A stretch of 64,000 bases of DNA from assembly GCF_000208385.1 (NCBI RefSeq), contig NC_015436.1:558001-622000 (forward strand). Reading direction: 5' to 3'. Each line of letters begins with the position of its first letter. Position 1 is the first letter of the stretch. Positions 1 through 8,724 of this stretch are shown here, piece after piece. The DNA is from Parasphaerochaeta coccoides DSM 17374. Its GTDB lineage: Bacteria; Spirochaetota; Spirochaetia; Sphaerochaetales; Sphaerochaetaceae. A program made the position numbers and the translations under genes. Under the pieces are notes generated by a model. That model ran no database searches, was not told the DNA's origin, and was given only the letters and a program-made list of their open reading frames with translations.

Positions 1-1
1 T

Positions 2-1087
2 GACACGCGCATCGTAGCGGCGCTTCCTACTGTCAAGCATATCCTGGGCAAGAAGGGTACGTCACTTGTTGTCATGACCCATCTCGGACGTCCCAAGGGA
101 CAGAAGAACATGGAGTTCAGCCTTGCCCCAGTCGCCCGGCGTTTTGAAGAACTGCTTGGTTCTCCCGTCAAGCTTGCTTCTGATGTCATCGGCTCTCAGG
201 TGAAGGAAGATGTCGCTTCCCTTAAGCCCGGAGAAGTCCTGTTGCTTGAGAACGTTCGGTTCTACAAAGAAGAAGAGGCGAACGATCCTGCTTTTGCAAA
301 AGAATTGGCATCATTTGGAGATATCTACGTGAATGATGCTTTCGGCACGGCACACCGCGCCCATGCCTCAACGGAAGGCGTCGCGCATTTTCTTCCCGCC
401 TACGCCGGATACCTCATTGAGAAAGAGGTCCGTTTCATGGCTCCGCTTCTTGAGAATCCTGCGCATCCCTTTGTCGCCATCATCGGCGGCGCCAAGGTTT
501 CATCGAAGATCACCGTCTTGGAATCTTTGCTCAAGACAGTGGATACAATTGTCATTGGCGGTGGCATGGCCTATACCTTCCTTAAGGTACAGGGACGTGA
601 GATCGGGGGCAGTCTGTTTGAGCCGGACTATATCGGAACCGCTGAAAGTTTCCTCAAGAAGGCAGAGGACAAGGGCGTGAAGGTAATCCTTCCCGTCGAT
701 TATGTCTGCGCTTCGGAATTTTCCGAGACAGCCGTGCCTGTGTATGTTGATGCGCCGGATGTTCCGGCTGACATGATGTCCTTGGACATCGGTCCCAAGA
801 CGACCCAGCTGATCATCGACGCTATTTCCACTGCAAAGAGCGTGGTGTGGAATGGTCCGATGGGTGTATTTGAGTTCGAAGCATTTGCCAAGGGCACTCT
901 GGCAGTGGCCCAGGCTCTTGCGGCCAGTTCCGCAGTGACCGTAGTAGGTGGCGGGGACAGTGTCGCGGCCATCAACAAATTCGGATTGGCAGACAAGATT
1001 TCCCATGTATCCACCGGGGGTGGAGCTTCACTTGAGTTCCTTGAAGGCAAGGAACTTCCCGGCATCGTGGCATTGGAGGCAAAATAA
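2..1087 (+). CDS. pgk: Phosphoglycerate kinase, 5' end cut by window edge
   Basis: Interconverts 1,3-bisphosphoglycerate and 3-phosphoglycerate with ATP/ADP in cytosolic glycolysis. The frame is already open at base 2 and reads [10 protein letters not shown] before the internal HLGRPKG motif, so the true start lies outside the window. 361 residues are visible; the family is usually about 390-420. Seen motifs are [30 protein letters not shown], and near the C-terminus GGGDSVAA and [13 protein letters not shown] (nucleotide and substrate sites). The stop codon shares one base with the tpiA start (TAATG), so the two glycolytic genes are probably translationally coupled. Identification is secure. 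Confidence 0.97.
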   Translation, partial: DTRIVAALPTVKHILGKKGTSLVVMTHLGRPKGQKNMEFSLAPVARRFEELLGSPVKLASDVIGSQVKEDVASLKPGEVLLLENVRFYKEEEANDPAFAKELASFGDIYVNDAFGTAHRAHASTEGVAHFLPAYAGYLIEKEVRFMAPLLENPAHPFVAIIGGAKVSSKITVLESLLKTVDTIVIGGGMAYTFLKVQGREIGGSLFEPDYIGTAESFLKKAEDKGVKVILPVDYVCASEFSETAVPVYVDAPDVPADMMSLDIGPKTTQLIIDAISTAKSVVWNGPMGVFEFEAFAKGTLAVAQALAASSAVTVVGGGDSVAAINKFGLADKISHVSTGGGASLEFLEGKELPGIVALEAK

Positions 1088-1845
1088 TGAGAAGATACTA
1101 TATCGCCGGAAACTGGAAGATGAACTTGACTCCTTCAGAAGGAGCGCTTTATGCCGCTGAGCTTGCGAAAGCGGTACAAAAGGGCAAGCCTGACGCGAAG
1201 GTCATGATTGCGCCAGCTTTCGTTGCGATTCCGGCTGTCCTTGAGGCTGTGAAGGGGAGTCCGATCATCGTTGCTGCCCAGAATGCCGCTGACCATCTTT
1301 CCGGTGCTTATACCGGGGAAGTTTCCCTGTCCATGCTGAAGGATCTGGGAGTCGGGACGGTAATACTGGGACACAGTGAACGCCGCGCAATCTACGGTGA
1401 GTCAGATGCTTTGATTAATGCCAAGACTAAACTTGCCTTGTCCGAAGGTTTCGAGGTCATCCTCTGTGTCGGTGAAACTCTGGAAGAAAGAGAGGCCGGA
1501 AAGTTGGAAGATGTCCTCTCCCGGCAGGTAAAGATAGGTCTTGGGGGAGTATCTTCCGCTGATATGTCTCGCGTGGTCATTGCTTATGAACCTGTCTGGG
1601 CTATCGGTACCGGAAAGACTGCCACTCCTGATGATGCTGACAATGCTCATGCCTATATCCGTGGACTCATCAATGGACTTTATGGTAAAGATGTTGCAGA
1701 ACAGCTCATAATACAGTATGGTGGTTCGGTAAAGGCAGATAATGTGAAGGAGCTCATGGCCAAGCCTAATGTTGATGGCGCTTTGGTCGGCGGGGCATCA
1801 CTTTCCATTGATAAGTTCCTGCCTATCATCGAATTCGGTCTCTGA
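1087..1845 (+). CDS. tpiA: Triosephosphate isomerase
   Basis: Interconverts dihydroxyacetone phosphate and glyceraldehyde 3-phosphate. The 252-residue length is normal. Visible catalytic landmarks are the N-terminal NWKMN lysine, the ILGHSERR histidine, the AYEPVWAIGTG glutamate with its mobile loop, and the C-terminal phosphate-binding stretches YGGSVK and GALVGGASL. The ATG overlaps the pgk stop by one base, and secG follows after 14 bases, giving a pgk-tpiA-secG order common in bacteria. Nothing unusual. Confidence 0.98.
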   Translation: MRRYYIAGNWKMNLTPSEGALYAAELAKAVQKGKPDAKVMIAPAFVAIPAVLEAVKGSPIIVAAQNAADHLSGAYTGEVSLSMLKDLGVGTVILGHSERRAIYGESDALINAKTKLALSEGFEVILCVGETLEEREAGKLEDVLSRQVKIGLGGVSSADMSRVVIAYEPVWAIGTGKTATPDDADNAHAYIRGLINGLYGKDVAEQLIIQYGGSVKADNVKELMAKPNVDGALVGGASLSIDKFLPIIEFGL

Positions 1846-1859
1846 TAGATGGAGTTGAT

Positions 1860-2213
1860 ATGGTTGTTCTAAGCATCATCCTGACGGTTTTCTTTGTTAT
1901 TGCCAGTGTCGTGCTGGTAATTTTGGTTGGCCTCCAGAGCGAAGGGGGCACAGGACTGGGCGGCATCTTCGGTGGAGGAAGCGACACTGCTTTCGGTGCC
2001 AAGAGCAATAGTGTCGTGACACGCATCACGGCAATCGTGGCGGCCTCTTTCATGGTGCTTGCCTTGGTCGTTGCCCTGCTGAACAAGTCCTCCTCCCGTG
2101 ACTATGTCCTGGAGACTCTCCCGGTGCAACCTGCTGTTGCCTCCGAAGTAGTGGAGGAATGGTGGAATGCCGCGCCTCCGGCTCCGGAGGCCGCACTGTC
2201 GGTCGTAGAGTAG
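1860..2213 (+). CDS. secG: Preprotein translocase subunit SecG
   Basis: Small inner-membrane partner of SecYE. The 117-residue protein has a first membrane helix at about residues 2-25, the conserved cytoplasmic loop QSEGGTGLGGIFGGGSDTAFG, here named by its glycine-rich GGIFGG core, and a second helix at about 47-70. The C-terminal tail after about residue 75 is longer than in minimal SecG proteins and rich in Pro, Ala, Glu and Val; no known function. It is the last gene before a terminator hairpin at 2251-2289, so it probably ends the glycolytic transcription unit. Confidence 0.93.
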   Translation: MVVLSIILTVFFVIASVVLVILVGLQSEGGTGLGGIFGGGSDTAFGAKSNSVVTRITAIVAASFMVLALVVALLNKSSSRDYVLETLPVQPAVASEVVEEWWNAAPPAPEAALSVVE

Positions 2214-2250
2214 GGAAGGTAGTCATCGTCCGTATGTTGGACACTCCCTT

Positions 2251-2289
2251 TGCCGTACACCCCTTGATGTACGGCATGGGGATTTTTTT
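2251..2289 (+). terminator. Probable intrinsic terminator after secG
   Basis: A perfect 9-bp stem (TGCCGTACA / TGTACGGCA) with an 8-base loop is followed, after a short TGGGGA stretch, by seven T residues. It lies 38 bases after the secG stop and before a weakly spaced gene, as expected for the end of pgk-tpiA-secG. The gap between stem and T-run makes it slightly non-ideal. Confidence 0.65.
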
Positions 2290-2418
2290 GTTTATGTCGG
2301 ATGTGTCTGATATGATAAAATACGTGTGTAGTTTGTGTCATGATGCCATGCATGAGGTGACGGCACTGCCGGATATATGGTACATTCCTATATATATCCT
2401 GCTACAAAGGGGAAACGT

Positions 2419-2847
2419 GTGAGAGTATGTATTCTGTATGCCTCATCAGGCAATGAAAACAAGTCGCTCCGGGCCATTGTGTCTGCTCTATCTGAAGGTA
2501 TCAGCACACAGGGACATGATGTGGAAATGTTCGATATGCGTCTCGAAGGGCAGAAAGTTGTTTCATATTATGATTACATCATCGTCGGTACGGAAGCCGC
2601 TGGCTTCTGGGGAGGAAAGATTCCTTCCATAGTCCCGTCGTTTCTCAAGCAGGCGGGTACGGTGTCCGGGAAGCGGTGCATGGCTTTCATCACCAAGGGA
2701 GGACTGCGCAAGCAGAAGACTCTCGGCGCGCTGATGAAGACAATGGAAGCGGAGGGCATGTATCTCAAGACTTCCGATGTCGTGTCGAAGCCTGATTATG
2801 CCCGGATTATAGGAAAGCGTCTGCATATCGATGCAAACAAAAAATGA
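2419..2847 (+). CDS. Flavodoxin-like fold protein
   Basis: A 142-residue protein with the alternating strand/helix pattern of flavodoxin-fold proteins: an N-terminal strand VCILYASSGNE followed by a helix, the strand DYIIVGTEAAGFWGGKIP in the place of a second FMN-contact loop, and KRCMAFITKGG as a central strand. It could bind FMN, but the phosphate-binding loop is not a textbook TxTGNT, so the cofactor is uncertain. I place the start at a GTG preceded at good spacing by AAAGGGG (2406-2412); an upstream ATG at 2377 has no Shine-Dalgarno. Physiological role unknown. Confidence 0.7.
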   Translation: MRVCILYASSGNENKSLRAIVSALSEGISTQGHDVEMFDMRLEGQKVVSYYDYIIVGTEAAGFWGGKIPSIVPSFLKQAGTVSGKRCMAFITKGGLRKQKTLGALMKTMEAEGMYLKTSDVVSKPDYARIIGKRLHIDANKK

Positions 2848-2897
2848 GGCAACCCTCTGTGACAAGGGGTATGCATGAGAGTGAAGGAGCGGTTTTC

Positions 2898-3962
2898 ATG
2901 AATAATATGTCCGTCAGAAAGTTTTTTATCATGGTATCCATAGCCGTATGCGCGGCCGGTACTCTTGCCGCCGCAGTGATCAGCCAACCGGCAGCTGTGG
3001 TGAACCTGACAAAGAATACAGTGATCACCACGGAACAACTAAATGCCAAGGTGAAGGAATATCAAGAGGCGGCTGCGACGGCTGGAACGGCAGCACCTGA
3101 TGCACTCCGTGTCCTTGAAATCATGATTAACGATGAGTTGGTCATGCAAGGTTCGGCGCGTGATGGCATAGTCATTACTGATGCCCAGGTTTCTCAGCTT
3201 GTCGTCGATCAGAAACAAACTCTGGAACAACAGTATGGAGTAACCTTGACAGACGCCCAGTTCCAGCAGGCCGTTACAGCGCAATTTGGTTCCATGGAGG
3301 CCTTCCGCAAGGCATTGAAGGAGCAACTTCTGGTCGATACGTATGTCAGAAAAGCAAAATCGGATGTTATCGCACAAGTGAAGCAGCCGACAGATACTGA
3401 AATCTCTAGTTTTTTCAGACAGCGTCGTTCGGAATTTTTTAGTCCCGAAAGCATCAGGCTGAGCCATGTATTCATACCTTTTGCGGAAGGCACTGACGCA
3501 CAGAAGACGAATGATGCCAACAAAGCGACGCTCATATCGCTTGTCTCCAGCATCCGTTCAGGTTCCCTGACTTTTGAGAAAGCGGTTCAGGATTATTCCC
3601 AGGATGCCGCCAGTCGGCAACTCGGTGGCAGCATCGGATGGCTGACAGCGGATAACTCTGATGTTGTGGCTTCTTTGGGACAGGGTTTTTATGACGCGGC
3701 GTTCGCTCTTGAAGTCGGACAGATCAGCAATGTGGTTGAGTCCGCCAGCGGCTATCACATCCTCAAGTCGGTCAGCCATCTGGATGCCAAGATGCTGGGA
3801 TTGGACGACACCATCAATCCTGAGACTACAGTGACGGTGCGTGAGTACATCCGCCAATATCTCCTGGCGCAGAACCAACAGACGGCTTATGTAAACGCGG
3901 TCAATGCGCTGATTCAAGACTTGCGTTCTCTGGCAAACATCCGTATCCTGTATGCAAACTGA
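2898..3962 (+). CDS. SurA/PpiC-type peptidyl-prolyl isomerase, exported
   Basis: 354 residues. A hydrophobic signal segment at about residues 7-27 suggests export to the periplasm, probably membrane-anchored if not cleaved. A SurA_N-like helical region follows, with a typical EIMINDELVMQGS helix. A single parvulin domain begins near RLSHVFIPF and contains GGSIGWLTADN and the closing GYHILKSVSH. The expected role is folding or chaperoning of envelope proteins. The ATG at 2898 is chosen because AAGGAGC lies just upstream; an in-frame start at 2844 would add a non-hydrophobic leader. nusB follows 18 bases later. Confidence 0.88.
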   Translation: MNNMSVRKFFIMVSIAVCAAGTLAAAVISQPAAVVNLTKNTVITTEQLNAKVKEYQEAAATAGTAAPDALRVLEIMINDELVMQGSARDGIVITDAQVSQLVVDQKQTLEQQYGVTLTDAQFQQAVTAQFGSMEAFRKALKEQLLVDTYVRKAKSDVIAQVKQPTDTEISSFFRQRRSEFFSPESIRLSHVFIPFAEGTDAQKTNDANKATLISLVSSIRSGSLTFEKAVQDYSQDAASRQLGGSIGWLTADNSDVVASLGQGFYDAAFALEVGQISNVVESASGYHILKSVSHLDAKMLGLDDTINPETTVTVREYIRQYLLAQNQQTAYVNAVNALIQDLRSLANIRILYAN

Positions 3963-3980
3963 GTAAGGAAAGGCATTTTC

Positions 3981-4484
3981 ATGAAGTCACGGCACAAAGG
4001 AAGGGAGCTTGCGGTACAGACTCTCTATGCGATGGATTTTAATGGCTCTTTGCATTCAGGAGCCTATATGGAAGATCTTTTTCCTGGACTTACACAGGAA
4101 GAGCAGGATGAATTTGAGCCGGAGGTGGTTCTTTTCGCTCGCTATCTGGTTGCAGGAACATTGGAAAACATTGACGGGATAGATGATGTCATTGCCGCCT
4201 ATTCCGTAAGACGCGCCTTTGACAGGATTGATGTGATTGACCGGAACATCCTGCGCATCAGCGTCTTTTCTTTGTTTTTTTCTGAAGATACACATCCTCA
4301 TGTAATTATAGATGAAGCGGTGAAGTTGTCTCAGGAATTCAGCAGTGAGGTCAATTATCGTTTCATAAACGGTCTGCTTGATGCTCTGATGCAGGAATTG
4401 TCTGCATACCGGACAACGTATCCTGATGTATCCACCGACAAACTGCTTTCGTCATTTGTCGCTGGCAAAAAAAAGACAAGTTGA
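3981..4484 (+). CDS. nusB: Transcription antitermination factor NusB
   Basis: RNA-binding partner of NusE/S10 in rRNA antitermination. 167 residues, a little longer than E. coli NusB (about 140). Typical family features are an Arg-rich N-terminus (RHKGRELAVQTLYAMDF), the helix DRIDVIDRNILRISVF, and VIIDEAVKLSQEF followed by the signature RFINGLLDAL. Preceded by a good AAGGAAAGG-type ribosome site and closely followed by map. Confidence 0.93.
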   Translation: MKSRHKGRELAVQTLYAMDFNGSLHSGAYMEDLFPGLTQEEQDEFEPEVVLFARYLVAGTLENIDGIDDVIAAYSVRRAFDRIDVIDRNILRISVFSLFFSEDTHPHVIIDEAVKLSQEFSSEVNYRFINGLLDALMQELSAYRTTYPDVSTDKLLSSFVAGKKKTS

Positions 4485-4517
4485 GGGATGAGCACTTTCA
4501 TGCCGGGAGGAAGTAAG

Positions 4518-5279
4518 ATGATTCAATTGAAGAATGAGCAGCAAATAGAGGGGATCCGACGTTCCTGTCGGCTTCTCGCCCGCTTGCTCGATTCTCTGGA
4601 AACTTGGATCCAAGCCGGCATGTCAACTAAGGATATTGATAAATACTGTCATGATTTCATGGTTAAGAACCATGGCAAGCCTACTCTCTTAGGCTATATG
4701 GGATTCCCCGCTGCAACCTGCATTTCCGTGAATGAGGAAGTAATCCACGGTATTCCGAACAAGCACAAGGTCGTCAGGGATGGTGATTTGGTCAGCGTTG
4801 ATACTTGCATTGACCTTGAGGGTTATATCAGCGATAGTTCCCGTACATACATCATTGGCGGGAAGACAGATTCAGAGTCCGCCCGCCTCGTCAAGGTTAC
4901 TCGTGAATGTCTCGACCTTGCGGTCAAGGCAGCCGGAAGGCCGGGAGCTCGCCTGCACGACATCGGCAGGGCGGTTTTCAATCATGCGGATCGCAACGGG
5001 TTCGGTGTTGTCCGTGATTATTGCGGGCATGGCGTGGGACTGGCTGTGCATGAGCCTCCCGAAGTGCCTAACTATGTGAATCCTTTGGCTCCGAACCCCC
5101 GCCTGCGTCCGGGCATGGTGATAGCCGTGGAGCCTATGATTACTATGGGTTCCAAAGCTATTCGGGAACTTAAGGACGGCTGGACTGTCGTCACGGCAGA
5201 CGGAAAGCCCGCGGCGCATTTTGAACACACAATCGCCATTACAGCAAATGGCGCAGAAATTTTGACAGTCGATAAATAG
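4518..5279 (+). CDS. map: Type I methionine aminopeptidase
   Basis: Removes N-terminal methionine from nascent proteins. 253 residues, the normal size for a bacterial type Ia enzyme. The five metal ligands can be placed: aspartates in SVDTCIDLEGYISDSSRT, the histidine in DYCGHGVGLAVHEPP, and the glutamates in VIAVEPMIT and HFEHTIAIT. The start at 4518 follows GGGAGGAAG at correct spacing and begins MIQLKNEQQIEGIR, the family's usual beginning; the upstream in-frame start at 4488 is not needed. It lies between nusB and a phosphoribosyltransferase gene. Confidence 0.96.
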   Translation: MIQLKNEQQIEGIRRSCRLLARLLDSLETWIQAGMSTKDIDKYCHDFMVKNHGKPTLLGYMGFPAATCISVNEEVIHGIPNKHKVVRDGDLVSVDTCIDLEGYISDSSRTYIIGGKTDSESARLVKVTRECLDLAVKAAGRPGARLHDIGRAVFNHADRNGFGVVRDYCGHGVGLAVHEPPEVPNYVNPLAPNPRLRPGMVIAVEPMITMGSKAIRELKDGWTVVTADGKPAAHFEHTIAITANGAEILTVDK

Positions 5280-5297
5280 ACGACGAAGGTGACGCCT

Positions 5298-5915
5298 ATG
5301 AAAAAAGAATTCATCAGCTCCGATACTATCAGGGATGCGGGATTGAAACTCGCGCACAAAATGTATTTTGAAGATGGCTTTGTCCCTGATGTCATCTATG
5401 TGTCTTTGCGAGGCGGCGCGTACATGGGCAATGTCATCAGCGAATACTACAAGTTGGTCAGGAAAAAGACTGGCGGTCGTCCTGTTTTTTATGCCGCCGT
5501 AGTCGCTCGTTCTTACAGTGACGTGCGTGCCCAGTCGAAGATAATGGTAGATGGCTGGACATATTCTCCCGCTCATCTCAGGGCTGGCGACCGCATTTTG
5601 ATTGTAGACGACATCTTTGATACCGGCAATACGGTCAACGAACTGACATCACACATCATGGAGCATGGCATTCCCCGTGAAGACATCAAGATAGCAGTGT
5701 TCGACTACAAGGTTCCGCTGTACAAGAAGCAGGAGCCACTTCCCATCCAACCGGACTACTGGTGTCGTAAGCATGTGATGCAGCATGAAAGCGATGAAGC
5801 ATGGATACACTATATGTGCCACGAGATGGTAGGACTTTCCAGCGAAGAAATCGACAAGCAGTTCAATGACCCCGAAATACGTGCCATCCTTCATAATGTG
5901 CGAGGAGAGGCGTAA
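5298..5915 (+). CDS. Phosphoribosyltransferase (hypoxanthine/xanthine-like)
   Basis: 205-residue type I phosphoribosyltransferase. The PRPP-binding motif ILIVDDIFDTGNT is perfect at about residues 98-110, and the N-terminal strand DVIYVSLRGGAYMGNVI supplies the usual pyrophosphate loop. Probably purine salvage (hypoxanthine, guanine or xanthine plus PRPP to the nucleotide), but the base specificity cannot be read from the sequence. The start at 5298 follows GAAGG. The gene ends before a strong bidirectional terminator at 5964-5997. Confidence 0.82.
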   Translation: MKKEFISSDTIRDAGLKLAHKMYFEDGFVPDVIYVSLRGGAYMGNVISEYYKLVRKKTGGRPVFYAAVVARSYSDVRAQSKIMVDGWTYSPAHLRAGDRILIVDDIFDTGNTVNELTSHIMEHGIPREDIKIAVFDYKVPLYKKQEPLPIQPDYWCRKHVMQHESDEAWIHYMCHEMVGLSSEEIDKQFNDPEIRAILHNVRGEA

Positions 5916-5963
5916 AGGAGTTCATGCTGGCTATGTGACTGCTGGGATGTAATATGGGAGTAT

Positions 5964-5997
5964 ATGAAAAAGAGGCTGCTGGCAGCCTCTTTTTCAT
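5964..5997. terminator. Bidirectional intrinsic terminator
   Basis: A perfect 16-bp inverted repeat with a 2-base centre. The arms carry AAAAAGAGGCTGC on one side and GCAGCCTCTTTTT on the other, so a T-run follows the GC-rich stem on both strands. It separates the phosphoribosyltransferase gene (+) from the convergent lipoprotein gene (-). Confidence 0.92.
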
Positions 5998-6020
5998 GTA
6001 GGGTGATAATGCTTTTTGCC

Positions 6021-7010
6021 TCAATAGAAATACACGCCGTTGCTTTCTGTAACAAAGACATACAGGGAACTATCCGACCAAGCCGAGACGATTTTAGTTC
6101 CGGTTTCAAGTGTCTTGAAAGGCTCCGTGCCGATTGCCTGAACCGAATCAGTCCCGATGGTCCACATCTTGCTATTGGTGACAAGGTAGTATGTGCCATT
6201 AGATTCAAAGATGAGCGTAGTCCCGCCCAGGTTGGAAAGATCCGTGACCTTTGTGGCGATTGTTCCGTTTATTTTCCATAATGTCCCGGTCGTTGATAAC
6301 GTTCCTGAGGATGTCAAGTCTTGCGTGACAACGTAAGAATTAAAATAAGCAATAGGTTTCTCTGCCGTGTCGAGTCCCGTGATGGTAGTATTGCCATCCT
6401 GTATGATTTGGAATTTGCCATCACTATCTTTAGCCACGATGAAGTAGGAGGAAAGGGTGTCTTCCAGCAGAGAGACGAATTTTCCTCCTTGAGGAAGACT
6501 GATGGGGGTGGTTCCATCGACCTTCCATTCACCCGCAGCGTCTTCCATAACATATGTTCCGTATTCTGCGAAGAAGGGTGCGCTCGGTGCAGATGTAAAC
6601 GGCGAGGATGATGAACCGAGAGTAAGCGTGTAGTCCGTCGGGTTTACATTCATCACATGACTGACAATACTGTTCTGGTTCTCCATGAAAATGACAAATC
6701 CTGCCGAAGTCTTATCGCGGGTTGCGATGAACCGATTCGACAAAGAAGAATCAATAGCGGTCAGGTCAATTGTTTTCGCGTCGATGACCTGTGGATCAGA
6801 TGGATTTTTGCTGTAGAGCAAAATGTCTTGGTCAGCTTGTACATACACCGCCGAACCGTCTGTCCAGAGCAGGTTGATGTTCGTATGCGTACTGGCTTTC
6901 TTTGAATGAGCCACATCGTGGAAAAGCCCCGTCCCATCCAGATTGCAACCGACAAGGACGGCAAGGACAAGGAACAGGGGAACAAAAATTTTCAAGGTAG
7001 TCTTCATCAT
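6021..7010 (-). CDS. Predicted outer-surface or periplasmic lipoprotein
   Basis: 329 residues. A basic start, a hydrophobic segment and a lipobox ending LVGC near residue 22 make it a probable lipoprotein. The body is rich in Thr, Ser, Asp and Gly with repeated strand-like stretches (for example GSAVYVQADQDILLYSK and GTYVMEDAAGEWKVDG), suggesting a beta-propeller-like or repeat fold, but I recognise no family. The start is the third in-frame Met, because AGGAGG sits directly before the first Met and 6 bases before this one. It lies 10 bases after an outer-membrane-like gene on the same strand, so the two probably form an envelope operon. Confidence 0.75.
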   Translation of the reverse strand: MMKTTLKIFVPLFLVLAVLVGCNLDGTGLFHDVAHSKKASTHTNINLLWTDGSAVYVQADQDILLYSKNPSDPQVIDAKTIDLTAIDSSLSNRFIATRDKTSAGFVIFMENQNSIVSHVMNVNPTDYTLTLGSSSSPFTSAPSAPFFAEYGTYVMEDAAGEWKVDGTTPISLPQGGKFVSLLEDTLSSYFIVAKDSDGKFQIIQDGNTTITGLDTAEKPIAYFNSYVVTQDLTSSGTLSTTGTLWKINGTIATKVTDLSNLGGTTLIFESNGTYYLVTNSKMWTIGTDSVQAIGTEPFKTLETGTKIVSAWSDSSLYVFVTESNGVYFY

Positions 7011-7020
7011 CTCCATCCTC

Positions 7021-7668
7021 CTAGTTACGGTATGTCACTGACAGGGCAATTGGTACGATTCCGAGCAAGCTGTTGTGTTCAGGCTTGTCCGTGAGCAGGT
7101 AGATGTCCGGTATCAGCCAGAGACCGCTGGTCAGACCGACTCCCCAGTTGTCGCTCGGAAACCATGTGACGCCAACCTCTAGAGCAGCGAAGAAGGAAAA
7201 TTTTCCTTTCGGTTCCGTTCCGCCCAAACTCAAGTATGACAGTCCTGCGCTGACGGACAAGGGAGTCTCAATAATCCCTTGAAGGGGAATCCATGTCAGT
7301 TTGGCGGCGATCGGTATGATCGTCAGGAGCTTTCCGCCCCTGTCAAACCCAAATGAATATCCCAACTCACCGCCAAAAGCTGCCACCGGTGAAATAAAGG
7401 CTTGGTAAGCAATGCCTCCATAACCGCCGATACTCAACCCGGTTCCTTTGTTTTCTTCACCCCCAGGCCCGACAGGAAAACTGTTATCTCCAGCTTTAGG
7501 ATTGAAGAACCACATGAAGGCTGGTATGGTTGGGCCTGCGCGGAATGTGAACATCTGGCTACCTTTATCATAACGTGTATAGCTGGATTCCTGGGAATCG
7601 GCGGCAACCAGAGAGGATGTCGCAACCATCAGGACAGCCAACATCAAAAACAAGCATTTTTTCGTCAT
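7021..7668 (-). CDS. Predicted outer-membrane beta-barrel protein
   Basis: 215 residues with a signal peptide (KKCLFLMLAVLMVATSSLVAA, cleavage likely after VAA at about residue 23). After that the sequence alternates hydrophobic and polar residues in short strands rich in Gly and aromatics (FTFRAGPTIPAFMWFF, GGELGYSFGFDRGGK, GVGLTSGLWLIPDIYLL) and ends in a C-terminal strand VPIALSVTYRN. This pattern fits a small 8-10-strand barrel, as in treponemal outer-membrane proteins. The ATG at 7668 is preferred to an earlier GTG because GAGG lies upstream of it. First gene of a two-gene operon with the downstream lipoprotein. Confidence 0.68.
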   Translation of the reverse strand: MTKKCLFLMLAVLMVATSSLVAADSQESSYTRYDKGSQMFTFRAGPTIPAFMWFFNPKAGDNSFPVGPGGEENKGTGLSIGGYGGIAYQAFISPVAAFGGELGYSFGFDRGGKLLTIIPIAAKLTWIPLQGIIETPLSVSAGLSYLSLGGTEPKGKFSFFAALEVGVTWFPSDNWGVGLTSGLWLIPDIYLLTDKPEHNSLLGIVPIALSVTYRN

Positions 7669-7830
7669 ATGCACCTCATTCTAGCTTACTTGACAGCATA
7701 CCTCATATGACTTGTAAAGAAAATACCGTCTTGCCAGCTACAAGAAAATGCCACACTGACTCTATGGTTGCGCCCTCATGCCTCTTTGCGGTATACATAT
7801 TCCGTAGAAACCCGTAGAAAAGGAAATAAA

Positions 7831-8724
7831 ATGCAAGTTCTTTCTGGAAAAGACGTGGCGATGTCTGTGTTGGAACACGTAAGAAAAGAAGCAGTGATAT
7901 TTGGTGAGAAATATGGCAGGATGCCGTCCATTGCAGTCATCTTGGTCGGTGAAGACCCCGCCAGCCAGACCTATGTGGCAGCCAAGAAAAAATCCGCCCT
8001 TGAGCTTGGCTACGGACATAAGGACTACCATTTGTCCGTCCATGCCACACAGCAGGAACTCCTTGAGCTTGTCAGGGAACTGAATGCCGACGATGATGTC
8101 GATGGTATTTTGGTTCAGATGCCTCTGCCTCCACATATGGATGAGAATTGCGTCATCGATACAATCGATCCGGCGAAAGACGTTGACGGATTTCATCCGG
8201 TCAACGCGGGGAAAATACTTCTCGGCCGCTCATCCTTGGTCAGTTGCACCCCGAAAGGAGTCCTGAGAATCATGGATCATTACGGTATCCGGACTGCTGG
8301 AAAAGATGTCGTGATAATCGGTCGAAGTTCCATTGTCGGGAAACCCATGGCCGCGCTTCTGATGCAGAAAGGTCGTGACGCCACGGTAACTGTCTGTCAT
8401 TCGTGTACGTTAGGACTCAAGGAACACGTGCGACGTGCGGACATCATCATAGCGGCAGTGGGTCATCCCCATATGATAACCGCTGACATGGTGAAATCGG
8501 AAGCTGTCGTCATTGACGTGGGTATCACCCGCGTCACCGACCTGACAAAGAAAAAAGGCTGGCGACTGGTCGGCGATGTCGATTATGACAATGTTGCGCC
8601 ACGAACATCTGCCATCACGCCTGTGCCGGGAGGGGTAGGCCCCATGACCATAGCAATGCTGATGGAGAACACCCTGCAAGCCGCCCAAGAACGTAAAAGA
8701 GAACAAAAAGGAGAGAATGCGTGA
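7831..8724 (+). CDS. folD: FolD: methylene-THF dehydrogenase / methenyl-THF cyclohydrolase
   Basis: Bifunctional one-carbon enzyme that interconverts 5,10-methylene-, methenyl- and 10-formyl-tetrahydrofolate with NADP. 297 residues, normal length. Seen are the substrate motif SQTYVAAKKKSALELG with catalytic Tyr and Lys, VDGILVQMPLPPH, VDGFHPVNAGK, and the nucleotide loop GRSSIVGKPMA. The start at 7831 is preceded by AAAAGGAAA. Its stop overlaps the miaB GTG start by 4 bases. Confidence 0.97.
   Translation: MQVLSGKDVAMSVLEHVRKEAVIFGEKYGRMPSIAVILVGEDPASQTYVAAKKKSALELGYGHKDYHLSVHATQQELLELVRELNADDDVDGILVQMPLPPHMDENCVIDTIDPAKDVDGFHPVNAGKILLGRSSLVSCTPKGVLRIMDHYGIRTAGKDVVIIGRSSIVGKPMAALLMQKGRDATVTVCHSCTLGLKEHVRRADIIIAAVGHPHMITADMVKSEAVVIDVGITRVTDLTKKKGWRLVGDVDYDNVAPRTSAITPVPGGVGPMTIAMLMENTLQAAQERKREQKGENA

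Noticed and set aside
5920-5955. Tiny open frame with an AAGGAG site after the phosphoribosyltransferase gene
   Set aside because: It stops after four codons.
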